The notes: generated from the letters alone by a model not told the origin. A stretch of DNA of 64,000 nt from Proteus myxofaciens ATCC 19692 (GCF_001654855.1 NZ_LXEN01000102.1:57466-121465); one strand, 5' to 3'. Shown: positions 10,192 through 23,335, counted from the stretch's first letter. Numbers and translations are program-made.

Positions 10192-10782
10192 TTAGTCATC
10201 CTGATGTGGGAATAATGTATTATCAATTAAATCGCATAGGCAATTGACAGTTAACATCTGAACTTCCTGTATTCTGACAGTACGTTGAGATGGAATTCTA
10301 ATTTCAACATCTTGAGGTCCTAGTAATCCGGCAAGTTCACCGCCATCATAACCTGTTAGTGCAACTATGGTCATATCACGAGTGACGGCGGCTTCAACGG
10401 CTTTAATGATACTGCGAGTATTCCCATGGGTCGAAATCGCAAGGAGGACATCACCAGCTTGTCCTAATGCCCTTAATTGCTTGGCATAGATTTCATCGTG
10501 TTGCTGATTTCCCATAATTGCTGTCATAACAACACTATCTGTATTTAATGACAACGCAGGCAAGCTTGGGCGTTCTGTTTCGAAACGATCTATCATACTC
10601 GCTGCAAATCGTTGAGCCGTCGCTGCTGAACTACCGTTTCCACAGCTTAATATTTTATGTCCGTTTAGCAAAGATTGAACCATCATCATGGCTGCTCTTG
10701 AAATAGCATCAGGTAACGCTTCTGCAGCGGCAATTTGAGTTTGAATACTTTCTGTAAAGCAGACTTTTATTCTATCAAGCAC
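10192..10782 (-). CDS. diaA: DnaA initiator-associating protein DiaA
   Basis: 196-residue SIS-domain protein, with phosphosugar-isomerase-like motifs [26 protein letters not shown] and [22 protein letters not shown]. DiaA tetramers bind DnaA and promote ordered assembly at oriC. GmhA is a paralogue of similar size, but the lpoA-yraN-diaA-dolP context fixes the call. It lies between yraN (22 bases upstream) and dolP. Confidence 0.95.
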   Translation of the reverse strand: MLDRIKVCFTESIQTQIAAAEALPDAISRAAMMMVQSLLNGHKILSCGNGSSAATAQRFAASMIDRFETERPSLPALSLNTDSVVMTAIMGNQQHDEIYAKQLRALGQAGDVLLAISTHGNTRSIIKAVEAAVTRDMTIVALTGYDGGELAGLLGPQDVEIRIPSQRTVRIQEVQMLTVNCLCDLIDNTLFPHQDD

Positions 10783-10804
10783 ATTAAGACCTATATAATC
10801 TAAT

Positions 10805-11182
10805 TTAACGAATAAATTCCGTATAATCGAGAACGTTTTTCAACCATATTAACTGGCGTTGATTAAATGCACAAATATCAAATCGGCAGTCTGAAGTCTC
10901 GATGCTTTCTTGGCGCTGAGCTAACCAGTAATTTGCTGTTCGCCATAAACGACGCCGTTTAGGATATGTCACTGAGCTTATTGCATCACCAAATAACGCA
11001 TTGCGTCTAAAACGAACCTCCACAAACACCCATGTCTTTTTTTCTTGCATGATAAGATCAATTTCACCACAAGAATATCGGACATTGGTATCAATCAATA
11101 CTAATCCTTGCTTACGCAGATATTTTAACGCTTTTTTTTCATAGTACAGCCCTAAAAAATAGGGATTTTTAGGAAATATCAT
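10805..11182 (-). CDS. yraN: UPF0102 family protein YraN (predicted Holliday-junction-resolvase-like)
   Basis: 125-residue protein with the nuclease-fold core [36 protein letters not shown] and [11 protein letters not shown], the GEIDLI...VEVR pattern that defines UPF0102. The ATG at 11182 is preferred: AAGGA lies 8 bases before it on the minus strand, and the length suits the family. A TTG ten codons upstream would start inside a hairpin and has no ribosome site. Biochemical role is unproven, and the fold suggests nucleic-acid cleavage. Confidence 0.88.
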   Translation of the reverse strand: MIFPKNPYFLGLYYEKKALKYLRKQGLVLIDTNVRYSCGEIDLIMQEKKTWVFVEVRFRRNALFGDAISSVTYPKRRRLWRTANYWLAQRQESIETSDCRFDICAFNQRQLIWLKNVLDYTEFIR

Positions 11183-11215
11183 CCATGATTTCCTTATGTT
11201 GTTTTTATGCAATAA

Positions 11216-11233
11216 ACCGCCGTAAAAGGCGGT
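11216..11233. other. Small hairpin between lpoA and yraN
   Basis: ACCGCC/GGCGGT stem with a GTAAAA loop, just after the lpoA stop codon in the operon direction. There is no T-run next to it, so it may tune read-through from lpoA into yraN. Confidence 0.4.
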
Positions 11234-11272
11234 CTATCTCATACATTATTCAGTATTCCTGACTTTATACTA

Positions 11273-13048
11273 TTACTGCATAACAGGCTCTATTTTGCCT
11301 TGCTTAAATTGCATCCAAGGAAGTTGGCGATAAATAGTACAATTATCCTCAACACGTAATGAACCTGAAATACCATTGAAATGTAATGACCCATTAGTGA
11401 GATCATTGTAATTGTTTGCTAATGACCATGCATCAATTCCCATTGCATAAAGACGCATTAATGAGTAATCGTTCGCAAATTGTTGAGAGGCTTTTTGCAT
11501 TAACGGCAAATTAGCACCTGTCATTAATGGAATATCACTAAATTGAATACCTTCCATTTCCATACGAAAATCAGGACCTATACCACCTTGGTTACTTCGT
11601 GAGCTTACATAAATAGGTGGACGTTTTTGAGTACTGATAGCCATATCAATCATTGGCTTAATTAAGGTTAGTTCATCACTTGTTGCAATAATATAGACAG
11701 AATCAACGGTGCTTGATGAGATTGGTTCTACAGGCATAGATTGAGCATCAATAGCTACTGGTGAATTATCGGTCGGTATAATTGGTGTGCCTGTCATACG
11801 GATACCAACACCACGATTGATGTCTGTTTTTAAACTATCAAGAGAACCGAAGCTTTGTTTTAAAACAGTACCACCGCCAGTACGTTGCCATTCATCAGCA
11901 AAAGTTTGCGCCATTCTCTGACCAAATTTATTATCAGGAACAATAAGTAAAGGTGTGGTTTTTTGTTGTTGGCGTAAATGTTGCGCTGCATTACGTGTTT
12001 CATCTTCTGGTGACAGTGAGAAAAAACAAATAGACGTTGCAGTTGGCAAATTATCTAATTCGTTTAAAGCAAGCACAGGTAAAGTACTTTGTAGCTCAAT
12101 CGTTTTTAGTACTTCTGGTTTTAATAAAGGACCCACAATTAAGTTAGCACCATCTTGCTGTGCTTTTTTTAACAGTACATCAATTGGTTGATTATTTGTA
12201 TCGTACACAATGACTTGGCGACTATTTTGAGCAATAGGATCAAGGTTTAGTGTTGTATTACGAGACATGACGGCTTGAGTATCTTGAGCTGTCACACTAT
12301 TTTGTTCAGTATTATCCGTATTTCCAGCGCTGTTTTCTGTTGTAGATGAATTTGTTATTCCTAATTCTTCTAAAATAGAGCTTAGGCTATCATCTTGATT
12401 TGAAGACGGTGGTTGAATTGCTGAGGTTTCTTCTGTTGCTTGAGGCTGAGGTAATCCACTTTGTGCATCTAAAAAGCCTTGTCTAATTGCTTCACCAAAA
12501 ACTTTAGCTTGACCTGATAAAGGTAATAATAAAGCGATTTGGCTATTTGCACCAACGGCAGGCTGAGATTGGCGTAATAAAGTTGATGGCAACGTTAAAG
12601 CAGCAGGATTGCGAGGATAACGGGTTTGCCATTCTCTTACAGCTTGCGATAATTTTGTGGCGTCATCTTTGTTATATTCATAGGTATTAAGTAAGTCTAA
12701 CCAACCTTGTAGAATATTTTCATCTGACTTAATAACAATACCATTGCGTTGCTCCGGCGTCAGTTTAGTGAGTGTTAGCCAGGTATCATCAATATTTTTT
12801 TGATGTAATGCGGGATCTTTTATTAGTTTCTCTAAGCCAATATAAGCTCTAATCACATCTAAAGAAGCGTGTCCCTGAGCATCGTCGATCACTTTCTGAA
12901 ATTGTTTCATCTCTATTTCTGCTTTAGCCGCAGGAGTGAGAGGTTGTTCTTGTTGCCCCGTAAGGGTACAACCTGACATAATCAAGGCAGAAAGTATCGC
13001 AGTATAGGATAAACCTGTTTTAAAACGCACAAAAATTGAGGAAAGCAT
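11273..13048 (-). CDS. lpoA: Penicillin-binding protein activator LpoA
   Basis: 591-residue outer-membrane lipoprotein that reaches through the periplasm and stimulates PBP1A. Signal peptide ends in the lipobox ALIMSGC (Cys near residue 27). The N-terminal helical TPR-like domain spans about residues 30-165. The C-terminal periplasmic-binding-protein-like domain starts near QIALLLPLSGQAKVFGEAIRQ. A Ser/Thr/Asn/Gln-rich low-complexity insertion lies at about residues 200-270. It is shorter than the 678 residues of E. coli, mostly in that variable linker. It is divergent from rsmI with 61 bases between the starts. Confidence 0.94.
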   Translation of the reverse strand: MLSSIFVRFKTGLSYTAILSALIMSGCTLTGQQEQPLTPAAKAEIEMKQFQKVIDDAQGHASLDVIRAYIGLEKLIKDPALHQKNIDDTWLTLTKLTPEQRNGIVIKSDENILQGWLDLLNTYEYNKDDATKLSQAVREWQTRYPRNPAALTLPSTLLRQSQPAVGANSQIALLLPLSGQAKVFGEAIRQGFLDAQSGLPQPQATEETSAIQPPSSNQDDSLSSILEELGITNSSTTENSAGNTDNTEQNSVTAQDTQAVMSRNTTLNLDPIAQNSRQVIVYDTNNQPIDVLLKKAQQDGANLIVGPLLKPEVLKTIELQSTLPVLALNELDNLPTATSICFFSLSPEDETRNAAQHLRQQQKTTPLLIVPDNKFGQRMAQTFADEWQRTGGGTVLKQSFGSLDSLKTDINRGVGIRMTGTPIIPTDNSPVAIDAQSMPVEPISSSTVDSVYIIATSDELTLIKPMIDMAISTQKRPPIYVSSRSNQGGIGPDFRMEMEGIQFSDIPLMTGANLPLMQKASQQFANDYSLMRLYAMGIDAWSLANNYNDLTNGSLHFNGISGSLRVEDNCTIYRQLPWMQFKQGKIEPVMQ

Positions 13049-13109
13049 ACTGTACCCAGTGATGTTTTATGATAATGCTCAATTTTAAATCGGTCATTCG
13101 GAATAAACA

Positions 13110-13988
13110 ATGAATCAACCTAATCGAGCAGCGGTAACGACACCCACACTGTACATAGTACCCACACCTATTGGTAATTTGGGTGATATTACCCAACGGG
13201 CACTTGATGTGCTGTCTCATGTCGATTTAATTGCTGCAGAAGATACCCGTCATACAGGACTTCTGTTACAGCACTTTGCCATTAACGCACGTCTGTTTGC
13301 GTTACATGATCATAATGAACAACAAAAAGCAGATCAATTAATTAGCAAATTACAGCAGGGGCTTAGTATCGCATTAGTCTCTGATGCAGGTACACCATTA
13401 ATTAATGATCCTGGCTATCATTTAGTCAATCAATGCCGAAAACAAGATATAAAAGTTGTGCCATTACCCGGTGCTTGTGCAGCTATTACTGCATTATCCG
13501 CTTCTGGCCTTCCTTCTGATCGTTTTTGTTATGAGGGGTTTCTGCCTGCAAAAACAAAAAGCCGTCAAGATTGTTTACGCGCATTAGAAGAAGAATCTCG
13601 CACATTAATTTTTTATGAATCTACTCATCGATTATTAGACAGTTTAGCGGATATGGTAACAGTATGGGGTGAAAATCGTCATGTTGTATTAGCGAGAGAA
13701 CTCACAAAAACGTGGGAAACTATTCAAGGTATGCCTGTTGGTGAATTATTAAAATGGGTACTTGAAGATGAAAATCGCCGTAAAGGGGAAATGGTTCTCA
13801 TCGTTGAAGGTTATCAAAAAAAGCAAGATGACCAATTTGCGCCTGATGTGTTACGCACACTCGCTATTTTGCAAAAAGAGCTCCCTTTGAAAAAGGCAGC
13901 CGTAATCACTGCAGAAATTTATGATGTAAAGAAAAATGCACTGTATAAATATGTCATTGAACAAAATGATAAACCGCTAGATAAGTAA
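13110..13988 (+). CDS. rsmI: 16S rRNA (cytidine1402-2'-O)-methyltransferase RsmI
   Basis: 292-residue tetrapyrrole-methylase-fold enzyme that 2'-O-methylates C1402 in the decoding centre. Motifs: [18 protein letters not shown] at the N terminus, [37 protein letters not shown], and [21 protein letters not shown], all typical. It is divergent from lpoA. rnpB follows about 60 bases downstream. Confidence 0.97.
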   Translation: MNQPNRAAVTTPTLYIVPTPIGNLGDITQRALDVLSHVDLIAAEDTRHTGLLLQHFAINARLFALHDHNEQQKADQLISKLQQGLSIALVSDAGTPLINDPGYHLVNQCRKQDIKVVPLPGACAAITALSASGLPSDRFCYEGFLPAKTKSRQDCLRALEEESRTLIFYESTHRLLDSLADMVTVWGENRHVVLARELTKTWETIQGMPVGELLKWVLEDENRRKGEMVLIVEGYQKKQDDQFAPDVLRTLAILQKELPLKKAAVITAEIYDVKKNALYKYVIEQNDKPLDK

Positions 13989-14047
13989 TACGATTTTTTA
14001 GCTTCTTTTGCTATACATTATCGAGGAAAGTCCTTATAATCCGCCCC

Positions 14048-14422
<375 letters not shown>

Positions 14423-14425
14423 CAT

Positions 14426-14468
14426 AAAAAACCCTCGTTGCACATTGTGTATCGAGGGTTTTCTCTTT
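14426..14468 (+). terminator. rnpB terminator
   Basis: AAAACCCTCG / CGAGGGTTTT stem with a loop of about 14 bases, followed by CTCTTTTT. It lies directly after the mature rnpB 3' end. Confidence 0.85.
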
Positions 14469-14497
14469 TTAGCGGATGAGAAATTAACAGATAGATA

Positions 14498-15202
14498 TTA
14501 AGAAATAATATCAATAAATAAGCCACGAAAAGGCTGTTGGCAACGAAGTGTTATGGTGTCGATATCTTGAATAAATGCACCATCACCACATTGTATTTTT
14601 CCCATTTCTTTCGCTGATGTTTGTAGCTGAGTGCCACCTTTTATAGACTGCAAATAGCCTTTTTGCCCTTTAACAGGCAACGCAATCTCATCATCTGATG
14701 ATAAATTTATATGATAAAGCAGAATATTTTGCCTTAACATTAATGAGCCGTTTTGTCCTGTAGGTGATGCTAATAACTGGCATTTTGCTGTTTCATCTAA
14801 CGTTAATTTTTGTGAAGCCAAGCTTTCTTGTTGAGGACAAGCATTCAACCAAAGCTGAATACGTGTCAGTGGCATATCAGGATGGCTATTCTTCTCAATG
14901 TATGTTTCGGTGTTATGGGGCGAAATAAGTAAGCACTCATTTTCTTTTACAGTCTCGCTTCTTCCCATATTATCTAGATAAGTTGCTTCTCCTCTAAGAA
15001 TAAGATTAACCACATCAACATGAGGATAGGTTTTTGCTTTAAACTCAGAGTTGGGTGCAAGCACTTCTTGGTTAAGGACTCGTAGCGTGCCATAGTCTAA
15101 AAAGTGAGGATCAAAGTAGTGACCAAAGGAAAATGTGTAGCGAGCTTGTAGCCAGCCATAGTCCGCTTTGCCACACTGTTGTGCTGTTCTGTATTTTATC
15201 AT
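14498..15202 (-). CDS. yhaK: Pirin-like bicupin YhaK
   Basis: 234-residue pirin-family protein. The N-terminal cupin has FSFGHYFDPHFLDYGTLRVLN and YPHVDVVNLILRGEATYLDNMG, the usual metal-site region in pirins. A second, smaller cupin sits about residues 140-230. In E. coli the homologue is a cytosolic redox-sensitive marker of nitrosative stress, with no firm substrate. It is divergent from the LysR regulator yhaJ, the same pairing as in E. coli, so YhaJ probably acts on the shared promoter region. Confidence 0.88.
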   Translation of the reverse strand: MIKYRTAQQCGKADYGWLQARYTFSFGHYFDPHFLDYGTLRVLNQEVLAPNSEFKAKTYPHVDVVNLILRGEATYLDNMGRSETVKENECLLISPHNTETYIEKNSHPDMPLTRIQLWLNACPQQESLASQKLTLDETAKCQLLASPTGQNGSLMLRQNILLYHINLSSDDEIALPVKGQKGYLQSIKGGTQLQTSAKEMGKIQCGDGAFIQDIDTITLRCQQPFRGLFIDIIS

Positions 15203-15315
15203 AGCGGTACTTTTCTGTTATAGAATGAATATTATCATCATAGAGATATGGACTGTATATTGTTAGCAAGTTAATCTGGTGTCCATAATCAAATTATTTG
15301 ATAGAGATGAGTGTA

Positions 15316-16218
15316 ATGAGTAAAGACAAAGCAATTACGTTGGAATCTCTACGTGTAATGGATGCCATTGATCGTAGAGGGAGTTTTGCAGCAGCTGCCG
15401 ATGAGCTAAACAGAGTTCCATCAGCACTCAGTTATACCATGCAAAAATTAGAAGAAGATTTAGACGTTGTACTTTTTGACAGATCAGGTCACCGTACTAA
15501 ATTTACTAATGTCGGTAGAATGCTACTTGAAAGAGGGCGCATTCTTCTTGAAGCCGCTGATAAACTCACTACAGATGCTGAGGCATTAGCCAGAGGTTGG
15601 GAGCCACATATAACCATTGTATGTGAAGCATTAACTCCAGCTTCTCGATTATTTCCTCTGATTGAGAAGCTTGCTGAAAAGTCAAATACTCAGCTTTCAT
15701 TAATTACAGAAGTCCTTGCAGGAGCTTGGGAAAGTTTAGAAAGCGGTAAATGCGATATTGTGATTGCACCTGATATGCACTTTCGCACATCATCAGAAAT
15801 TAATTCGCGAGCTTTGTATAGTACAACAAGTGTTTATGTTGCAAGTCCAAATCATCCTATTCACAGCGAACCTGAGCCACTAGCAGAAGAAACTCGTTTA
15901 AAATACCGAGGTATTGCCATTGCCGATACAGCAAGAGAACGCCCTGTTTTAACCGTCCTTTTATTAGATAAGCAACGACGTTTAACGGTGAGTTCGATAG
16001 AAGATAAACGTCGTGCCTTAATTGCAGGTTTAGGTGTGGCAACCATGCCTATCGATTTAATCAAAGATGATTTAAAAGAAGGTCGTTTACGTGTTGTTGG
16101 ACCGGAATATCATCATGAAAATAATATTATTATGGCATGGCGTAGAGACAGTATGGGGGAAGCTAAATCCTGGTGTTTGCGCGAAATTCCTAAATTATTT
16201 GCTTCAGATAAAAAGTGA
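15316..16218 (+). CDS. yhaJ: LysR-type transcriptional regulator YhaJ
   Basis: 300-residue LysR regulator. HTH in residues ~8-65 (LESLRVMDAIDRRGSFAAAA, SALSYTMQKLEEDLDVVLFD) is nearly identical to E. coli YhaJ, and the C-terminal co-inducer domain starts near residue 90. The start at 15316 (MSKDKAITLESL) is preferred over upstream in-frame TTG 15298 and ATG 15307 because it matches the E. coli N terminus. YhaJ activates yqjF in E. coli and responds to nitroaromatic breakdown products. yqjF is the next gene here, convergent with it. Confidence 0.92.
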   Translation: MSKDKAITLESLRVMDAIDRRGSFAAAADELNRVPSALSYTMQKLEEDLDVVLFDRSGHRTKFTNVGRMLLERGRILLEAADKLTTDAEALARGWEPHITIVCEALTPASRLFPLIEKLAEKSNTQLSLITEVLAGAWESLESGKCDIVIAPDMHFRTSSEINSRALYSTTSVYVASPNHPIHSEPEPLAEETRLKYRGIAIADTARERPVLTVLLLDKQRRLTVSSIEDKRRALIAGLGVATMPIDLIKDDLKEGRLRVVGPEYHHENNIIMAWRRDSMGEAKSWCLREIPKLFASDKK

Positions 16219-16259
16219 TGAAACTTTTATCAGATAATCTTTATATTATTATTTATTAC

Positions 16260-16285
16260 AAAAAGATCCCCGAAGGGATCTTTTT
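16260..16285. terminator. Bidirectional terminator between yhaJ and yqjF
   Basis: AAAAAGATCCC / GGGATCTTTTT with a CGAA loop. The A-run before and T-run after let it act on both convergent genes. Confidence 0.85.
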
Positions 16286-16294
16286 AAATATCTG

Positions 16295-16693
16295 TTACCA
16301 TTTTTTATTTAATAAACGATCTAAGCTGAATTTACCAGGACCTGTGATGACAAGTAATAAATAACCGCCAGCAATAGTCATATTTTTCATAAACATTAAT
16401 TGGTTCATGCCTTCAGCAAAGTTACTGTGAAACAGTAATGCAGTTAAAAGAGTAAACACGCTAGTAAAGATTGCCGTTGTACGAGTTAAGAAACCAAATA
16501 ATATCGCTAAACCACCGCCAAGCTCTAATAAGATGGTTAAAGGTAATAAGAACCCAGGAACTCCCATTGCTTGCATATATTGTTGAGTATCAGCATAAGA
16601 GGTCACTTTCCCATAACCTGCACTAATAAATAAAATTGGCATTAAAATACGCGCGATCAACAAAGCTATATTTTCAAAATTCTTCATGTTCAT
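16295..16693 (-). CDS. yqjF: DoxX family inner-membrane protein YqjF
   Basis: About 130-residue four-helix membrane protein. It matches E. coli YqjF almost throughout: ARILMPILFISAGYGKVT, QQYMQAMGVPGFLLPLTILLE, FGFLTRTTAIFTSVFTLLTA and the C-terminal LDRLLNKKW. DoxX proteins are quinone- or redox-linked membrane proteins of unclear reaction. Two ATGs (16693 and 16687) are possible: AGGA lies 4 bases before the first and 10 before the second, and the second aligns better with E. coli. In E. coli its promoter is the YhaJ target used in explosive-sensing reporters. Confidence 0.9.
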   Translation of the reverse strand: MNMKNFENIALLIARILMPILFISAGYGKVTSYADTQQYMQAMGVPGFLLPLTILLELGGGLAILFGFLTRTTAIFTSVFTLLTALLFHSNFAEGMNQLMFMKNMTIAGGYLLLVITGPGKFSLDRLLNKKW

Positions 16694-16860
16694 TTATTCC
16701 TAATAAAGTCTTAAATATTTTTAAATTCATTATATTTTATTTGGTTATTTACTTTTTTTTAGGGTAAATAACCATCGCTTGGCATGAGATATACAATAAA
16801 GAAAAAATCGAACAGGAGATATTAAGAAGAATTAACATTCTTAAACAAAAAAATTGATGA

Positions 16861-17166
16861 TTAAGGCGTGGTTTTTTTGAATGATTTTTGTAATGTACGC
16901 ACTAAACCAAAGGTTCCAATGGCGCGTTTCGCCCAACGCATCAATTTTTTAGGATGTTTAATGCTATAAAGAGAGGCAAGACTTGCACCTACAAGTATCA
17001 ATGGTTTTAAAGAAACAAAGATACGCCAAGCTTTATCATAAGGCTCAGTGACATCTAGCCACTCTTGGGTACAGTACCCTAAATCGATACGCTGTTGTTG
17101 AATTTCACTCAACAACAGCCTTTTTCGTCTTGCTATAACTTCTTTTCTACTTGGTTTTTTCATCAT
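16861..17166 (-). CDS. yqjK: YqjK-like family protein
   Basis: 101 residues, basic, with a central hydrophobic stretch (about residues 48-66, IFVSLKPLILVGASLASLYS). It aligns with E. coli YqjK in KRLLLSEIQQQRIDLGYCTQEWLD and KHPKKLMRWAKRAIGTFG. Function is unknown. Its start overlaps the yqjE stop by 20 bases, so it is translated from the yqjD-yqjE-yqjK transcript. The 167-base gap to yqjF holds no gene. Confidence 0.85.
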   Translation of the reverse strand: MMKKPSRKEVIARRKRLLLSEIQQQRIDLGYCTQEWLDVTEPYDKAWRIFVSLKPLILVGASLASLYSIKHPKKLMRWAKRAIGTFGLVRTLQKSFKKTTP

Positions 17167-17557
17167 GATGTTGCTCCAAAAAACGTTTATCTAATTCAAG
17201 TTGCCGGCGTGTATCACCTAACAAGGTCGAATTTTTGGCTTTTTTCAATGTCATGATGGCACCAATGAGTGCACAAAGAAGTAGTACCGCCGTGGTTATT
17301 CCTAAAGCGTAAATACGATATTCAGGAGAAATTACCCAAAAGACAAGAATCAACAAGCTCATTAAACCAAAAGCGGTTAATAAAAGCGTGATCCCAGTCA
17401 TTAGTATCAACTGAACTAGTGTTGTTTTCTCTTCTTCTAGCTCGATAGCAATCAAACGTAAACGTGTTTCTACCATGTTGACAATGATAGTACCGATGCG
17501 AGTAAAAGAGTTCAGAACCCCGGATGCGGGGCCCTGTGGTCTTTGTGATTCATTCAT
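17147..17557 (-). CDS. yqjE: Phage-holin-superfamily inner-membrane protein YqjE
   Basis: 136 residues with two membrane helices (about residues 48-70 and 76-100: LILMTGITLLLTAFGLMSLLI, ITTAVLLLCALIGAIMTLK) and a charged C-terminal tail. This is the YqjE/DUF1469 pattern. It lies 6 bases after yqjD and overlaps yqjK. It is thought to work with YqjD at the inner membrane, but no activity is established. Confidence 0.88.
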   Translation of the reverse strand: MNESQRPQGPASGVLNSFTRIGTIIVNMVETRLRLIAIELEEEKTTLVQLILMTGITLLLTAFGLMSLLILVFWVISPEYRIYALGITTAVLLLCALIGAIMTLKKAKNSTLLGDTRRQLELDKRFLEQHHDEKTK

Positions 17558-17563
17558 TGTGAA

Positions 17564-17869
17564 TTAACGTTTGGCAAGAAGAACACCAAGAATAACGCCG
17601 ACAGTTGCACCAATACCGATACCAGTCCACGGATTTTCACGAACATAGTTATCCGCTTTACCAGCCATTTCTTTGGTATTGTCAACAATTTCACGACCTG
17701 CATCACTGAGTTTTGCACGAGAGCCTTTTAGTGCAGACTCTGCTTTGCTACGCAGGCTTTGCAGTTCTTCTTTAGACTTATCAGCAGAGGAGTTTAGTAA
17801 TTCTTCTAGCGTATCAGCAAGAGATTCTAATTCAGTACGCAGTTCTTGGTTTGAACGTTGGTTTGACAT
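17564..17869 (-). CDS. yqjD: Ribosome-associated membrane protein YqjD (ElaB/YqjD family)
   Basis: 101 residues. The long amphipathic N-terminal helix (LRTELESLADTLEELLNSS and on) is followed by the family signature YVRENPWTGIGIGATVGVILG and a C-terminal membrane tail ending LLAKR. In E. coli YqjD binds ribosomes in stationary phase through the N terminus and is anchored by the C-terminal helix. AGGAG stands before the start on the minus strand. It is the first gene of the yqjD-E-K operon, and in E. coli it is sigma-S dependent. Confidence 0.92.
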   Translation of the reverse strand: MSNQRSNQELRTELESLADTLEELLNSSADKSKEELQSLRSKAESALKGSRAKLSDAGREIVDNTKEMAGKADNYVRENPWTGIGIGATVGVILGVLLAKR

Positions 17870-18036
17870 GTATAACTCCTTTATAGAGAAGAGATATGAA
17901 GTGATACCTATAACAATAGACTAAAATTTACCTTAAATAAAAGAAAATAATATCTTATTTTGCAAAAAAAGAGAAAAGTCTTAATTAGATAGGTGTATGA
18001 ATGGTATCTTGATAAAAGATTTACTGCAAATAGAAG

Positions 18037-18073
18037 TAAAAAAAGCCTGCTCAACATATTGAACAGGCTTTTT
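18037..18073 (-). terminator. Terminator downstream of yqjA
   Basis: Fifteen-base arms 18040-18054 and 18059-18073. On the minus strand the single mismatch becomes a G-U pair and the hairpin is followed by a T-run, so it ends the yqjA transcript before yqjD. Confidence 0.85.
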
Positions 18074-18110
18074 AAATAATTTTATAACCTTTATTCATCA
18101 AAAAAGAATA

Positions 18111-18770
18111 TTAACTCTGTTTTTTCTTTTTCTTAAAAACGACGACAAGGCTACCAATAAGACCAATAACTAATAAGAAAACGGGAAGTAGTAAGAGAAT
18201 ATTCATCAAATGGTGTTCATATTGACGAAACAGGGGGCTATTACCTAATAAATAACCTAATCCTGTTAATATTCCTACCCATAATAAGCCACTTAGCCAA
18301 TTAAATAGCTGAAAGCGTGAATTTTTTAACCCAGCAAGCCCTGCTATTGTTGGTAATAAAGTCCGTACAAAAGCTAAAAAACGACCAATAAGAAGTGCTG
18401 CTAAACCATGACGATGAAAAAGGCCATGAGCACGTTGATGATAATGATCTGGTAAATGTGATAGCCAACTACGTACGAGTTTTGTATTTCCAAGCCATCG
18501 TCCTTGTAAATAGCCTAGCCAACAACCTAGGCTTGCTCCTGCTGTGAGTATAAGTAAGGTCAATGGAAAATCCATTGTGCCTTTAGCAATCAACACACCC
18601 ACTAAAATTAATAAGCTATCTCCTGGTAAGAAAGCCGCGGGTAATACTCCGTTTTCTAGGAATAGTATGGTGAATAATAAAATGTAGATAATCCAGAGTA
18701 GTGAAGGATTAGCTAGGGTTTCGTAATCTTGATGCCAAAGCGCCAAGAACAGCTCTCTTACGATTTCCAT
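18111..18770 (-). CDS. yqjA: DedA family membrane protein YqjA
   Basis: 219-residue DedA/VTT-fold inner-membrane protein. It has the family signature [19 protein letters not shown] preceded by the [12 protein letters not shown] acidic region, and four or more hydrophobic helices. E. coli YqjA supports proton-coupled osmosensing and alkaline tolerance, and DedA members move polyprenyl phosphate or phospholipid. The 3' neighbour mzrA of E. coli is absent, since the terminator follows directly. The yqjD-E-K-F genes nearby support the yqjA over the yghB call. Confidence 0.9.
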   Translation of the reverse strand: MEIVRELFLALWHQDYETLANPSLLWIIYILLFTILFLENGVLPAAFLPGDSLLILVGVLIAKGTMDFPLTLLILTAGASLGCWLGYLQGRWLGNTKLVRSWLSHLPDHYHQRAHGLFHRHGLAALLIGRFLAFVRTLLPTIAGLAGLKNSRFQLFNWLSGLLWVGILTGLGYLLGNSPLFRQYEHHLMNILLLLPVFLLVIGLIGSLVVVFKKKKKQS

Positions 18771-19494
18771 ATAAAAGGCTTCCTAAAACTGAGTCATTAG
18801 GGGGTAAATATAAAATCAATTGGTGTTGTCATCGATTTACCCGTTTTTAACATTGTAGGGTTTATTTTTCATTGTTTAAAACAGCAACACTCTAACAAAA
18901 TCAGTAAAAACAGGATAGAAAATTTTTACTTATCATCATGGTAGTGCTATGTATTGATGTGTTTTAATTTCTTAAAAGCAAATATGTCATCTTTTTTCAA
19001 ATTGAGAATACGGATATTTAAATAAAAAACATTAAGAAAATATAATTTAGTGATATTGAAATAATATTATTGTTTATATAAAAAGGGAATTTTTGTATTC
19101 AATAATAATAAACTATTCATCTTTATCTTTAAGATTAAATCTTTTTTTTGCATCAAAAATAGACAATTTTCTCTGTCGGATTGTTAGTGAATATGTTAAT
19201 GAAAAGAGGGGTTGGCGACGAGGTATTGATAAATCAAGTTGACTAAAAGAGAAAAGGAAGTAAAAAGTTAATTTGGTAACTTACTGATAATAATAATTTC
19301 TTTCATCAAGTGTTGGTATCTTAAAAAGAACAAAATTCTATTATGAATGTCTTTTTGTTATTTAATTGTTAAGTTTGGCAGTGAATGCTGTATATTTTGC
19401 ATAATAAGCTTTTCAGCGAGATTCATTTCTTTATACTGATGGTAGCAAACATACAAATTGCCTTTTTTAAATATTATTAAGTAACGGAATAACT
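18771..19494. other. 724-base AT-rich region upstream of sstT
   Basis: No convincing gene, RNA or repeat. It has many short A/T tracts, and small frames lack ribosome sites. It probably holds the yqjA and sstT promoters. E. coli has alx with its manganese riboswitch beside sstT, but I see no trace of either here. Confidence 0.5.
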
Positions 19495-20748
19495 ATGGAT
19501 AAACAACAATCCAGAGTCTTCAGTCTGTTTTTTCAGGGAAGTCTCGTTAAACAAATTATTATTGGTTTAGTTGCAGGGATCTTACTGGCTTGGCTAGCAC
19601 CTGATATTGCCAAAATGATGGGAGTACTTGGTAGCTTATTTATAAGTGCATTAAAAGCCGTAGCACCTATTTTAGTTTGGGTACTGGTGATGGCTTCTAT
19701 CGCCAATCACCGTAAAGGACAAAAAACCAGTATTCGCCCGATATTAATCCTTTACTTATTAGCAACCTTTTTTGCAGCCCTGACTGCGGTTGTCGCCAGT
19801 TTCCTATTTCCTTCTGTATTAACACTGGCAGTTAATGAATCTAAATTAGTACCACCAGAAAATATTGTGCAAGTTATCAATGGACTACTTGTTAATGTTG
19901 TTGTGAATCCGGTTGATGCGCTGATTAATAGTAACTATATTGGAATATTAGCGTGGTCTATTGGATTAGGCCTTGTACTTCGTCATGCTAAAGAGACAAC
20001 TAAATCTGTTATTCAAGATTTTGCTGATGGAGTCACTAATTTAGTACGTGGTGTTATTCGACTAGCCCCTTTTGGTATTTTTGGCTTAGTTTCATCCACT
20101 ATCGCAACAACGGGTTTTGAAGTTTTAGCCGGATATGTACACGTTTTATTTGTTTTAATTGGTTGTATGCTTTTCGTTGCATTAGTCGTAAATCCAATTA
20201 TTGTTTTTTGGAAAATGCGTTCTAATCCTTATCCTTTGGTATTTGCCTGTTTACGTGAAAGTGGTGTAACGGCTTTCTTTACTCGTAGCTCTGCCGCTAA
20301 TATTCCTGTGAATATGGCAATGTGCCGTCGCATGAACTTAGATGAAGATACATACACTTTATCTATTCCATTAGGTGCAAATATTAATATGGGTGGGGCT
20401 GCAATCACGATAACCATCCTGACTCTTGCAACGGTAAATACGCTTGGGATGCCTGTTGATATTCCTACTGCATTATTGCTTAGTCTTGTTGCTGCTGTGT
20501 GTGCTTGTGGTGCATCAGGGGTTGCTGGTGGCTCACTGCTATTAATTCCACTTGCTTGTAATATGTTTGGTATTAGTAATGATATCGCGATGCAAGTTGT
20601 GGCTGTTGGCGTCATGATTGGCGTTTTACAAGATTCTGCTGAAACCGCGTTAAACTCTTCAACAGATGTTCTCTTTACTGCGGCAACCTGTATTGCTGAG
20701 GATAATCGTTTAACAAATAACCCATTAACTGAAAAAAATAATGGATAA
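19495..20748 (+). CDS. sstT: Sodium:serine/threonine symporter SstT
   Basis: 417-residue member of the dicarboxylate/amino acid:cation symporter family. Eight membrane helices and two re-entrant loops are expected. Signature stretches: [20 protein letters not shown], the helical hairpin serine motif region, [20 protein letters not shown] and [18 protein letters not shown]. It imports serine and threonine with Na+. ATAACT precedes the ATG, and the ribosome site is AACGGA at about 19483-19488. Confidence 0.96.
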   Translation: MDKQQSRVFSLFFQGSLVKQIIIGLVAGILLAWLAPDIAKMMGVLGSLFISALKAVAPILVWVLVMASIANHRKGQKTSIRPILILYLLATFFAALTAVVASFLFPSVLTLAVNESKLVPPENIVQVINGLLVNVVVNPVDALINSNYIGILAWSIGLGLVLRHAKETTKSVIQDFADGVTNLVRGVIRLAPFGIFGLVSSTIATTGFEVLAGYVHVLFVLIGCMLFVALVVNPIIVFWKMRSNPYPLVFACLRESGVTAFFTRSSAANIPVNMAMCRRMNLDEDTYTLSIPLGANINMGGAAITITILTLATVNTLGMPVDIPTALLLSLVAAVCACGASGVAGGSLLLIPLACNMFGISNDIAMQVVAVGVMIGVLQDSAETALNSSTDVLFTAATCIAEDNRLTNNPLTEKNNG

Positions 20749-20773
20749 AATCTAACGTTATTATCTCGTTTTT

Positions 20774-20816
20774 ATAAGGTCGGTACAAAATAATGTACCG
20801 ACCTTATTATTTTGTT
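20774..20816 (+). terminator. sstT terminator
   Basis: Perfect 13-bp stem (ATAAGGTCGGTAC / GTACCGACCTTAT), eight-base loop, then TATTTTGTT. It lies 26 bases after the sstT stop. The opposite strand gives a T-poorer tail toward fadH. Confidence 0.85.
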
Positions 20817-20844
20817 ATTACGCTAAAAACACGTAGTTAATTGA

Positions 20845-23335
<2,491 letters not shown>

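Noticed and set aside
11182..11212. TTG start for yraN
   Set aside because: Falls beside a hairpin, has no ribosome site; ATG at 11182 has AAGGA and fits the family.
18771..19494. Possible riboswitch upstream of sstT, as for alx in E. coli
   Set aside because: No alx gene and no recognisable yybP-ykoY conserved sequence.
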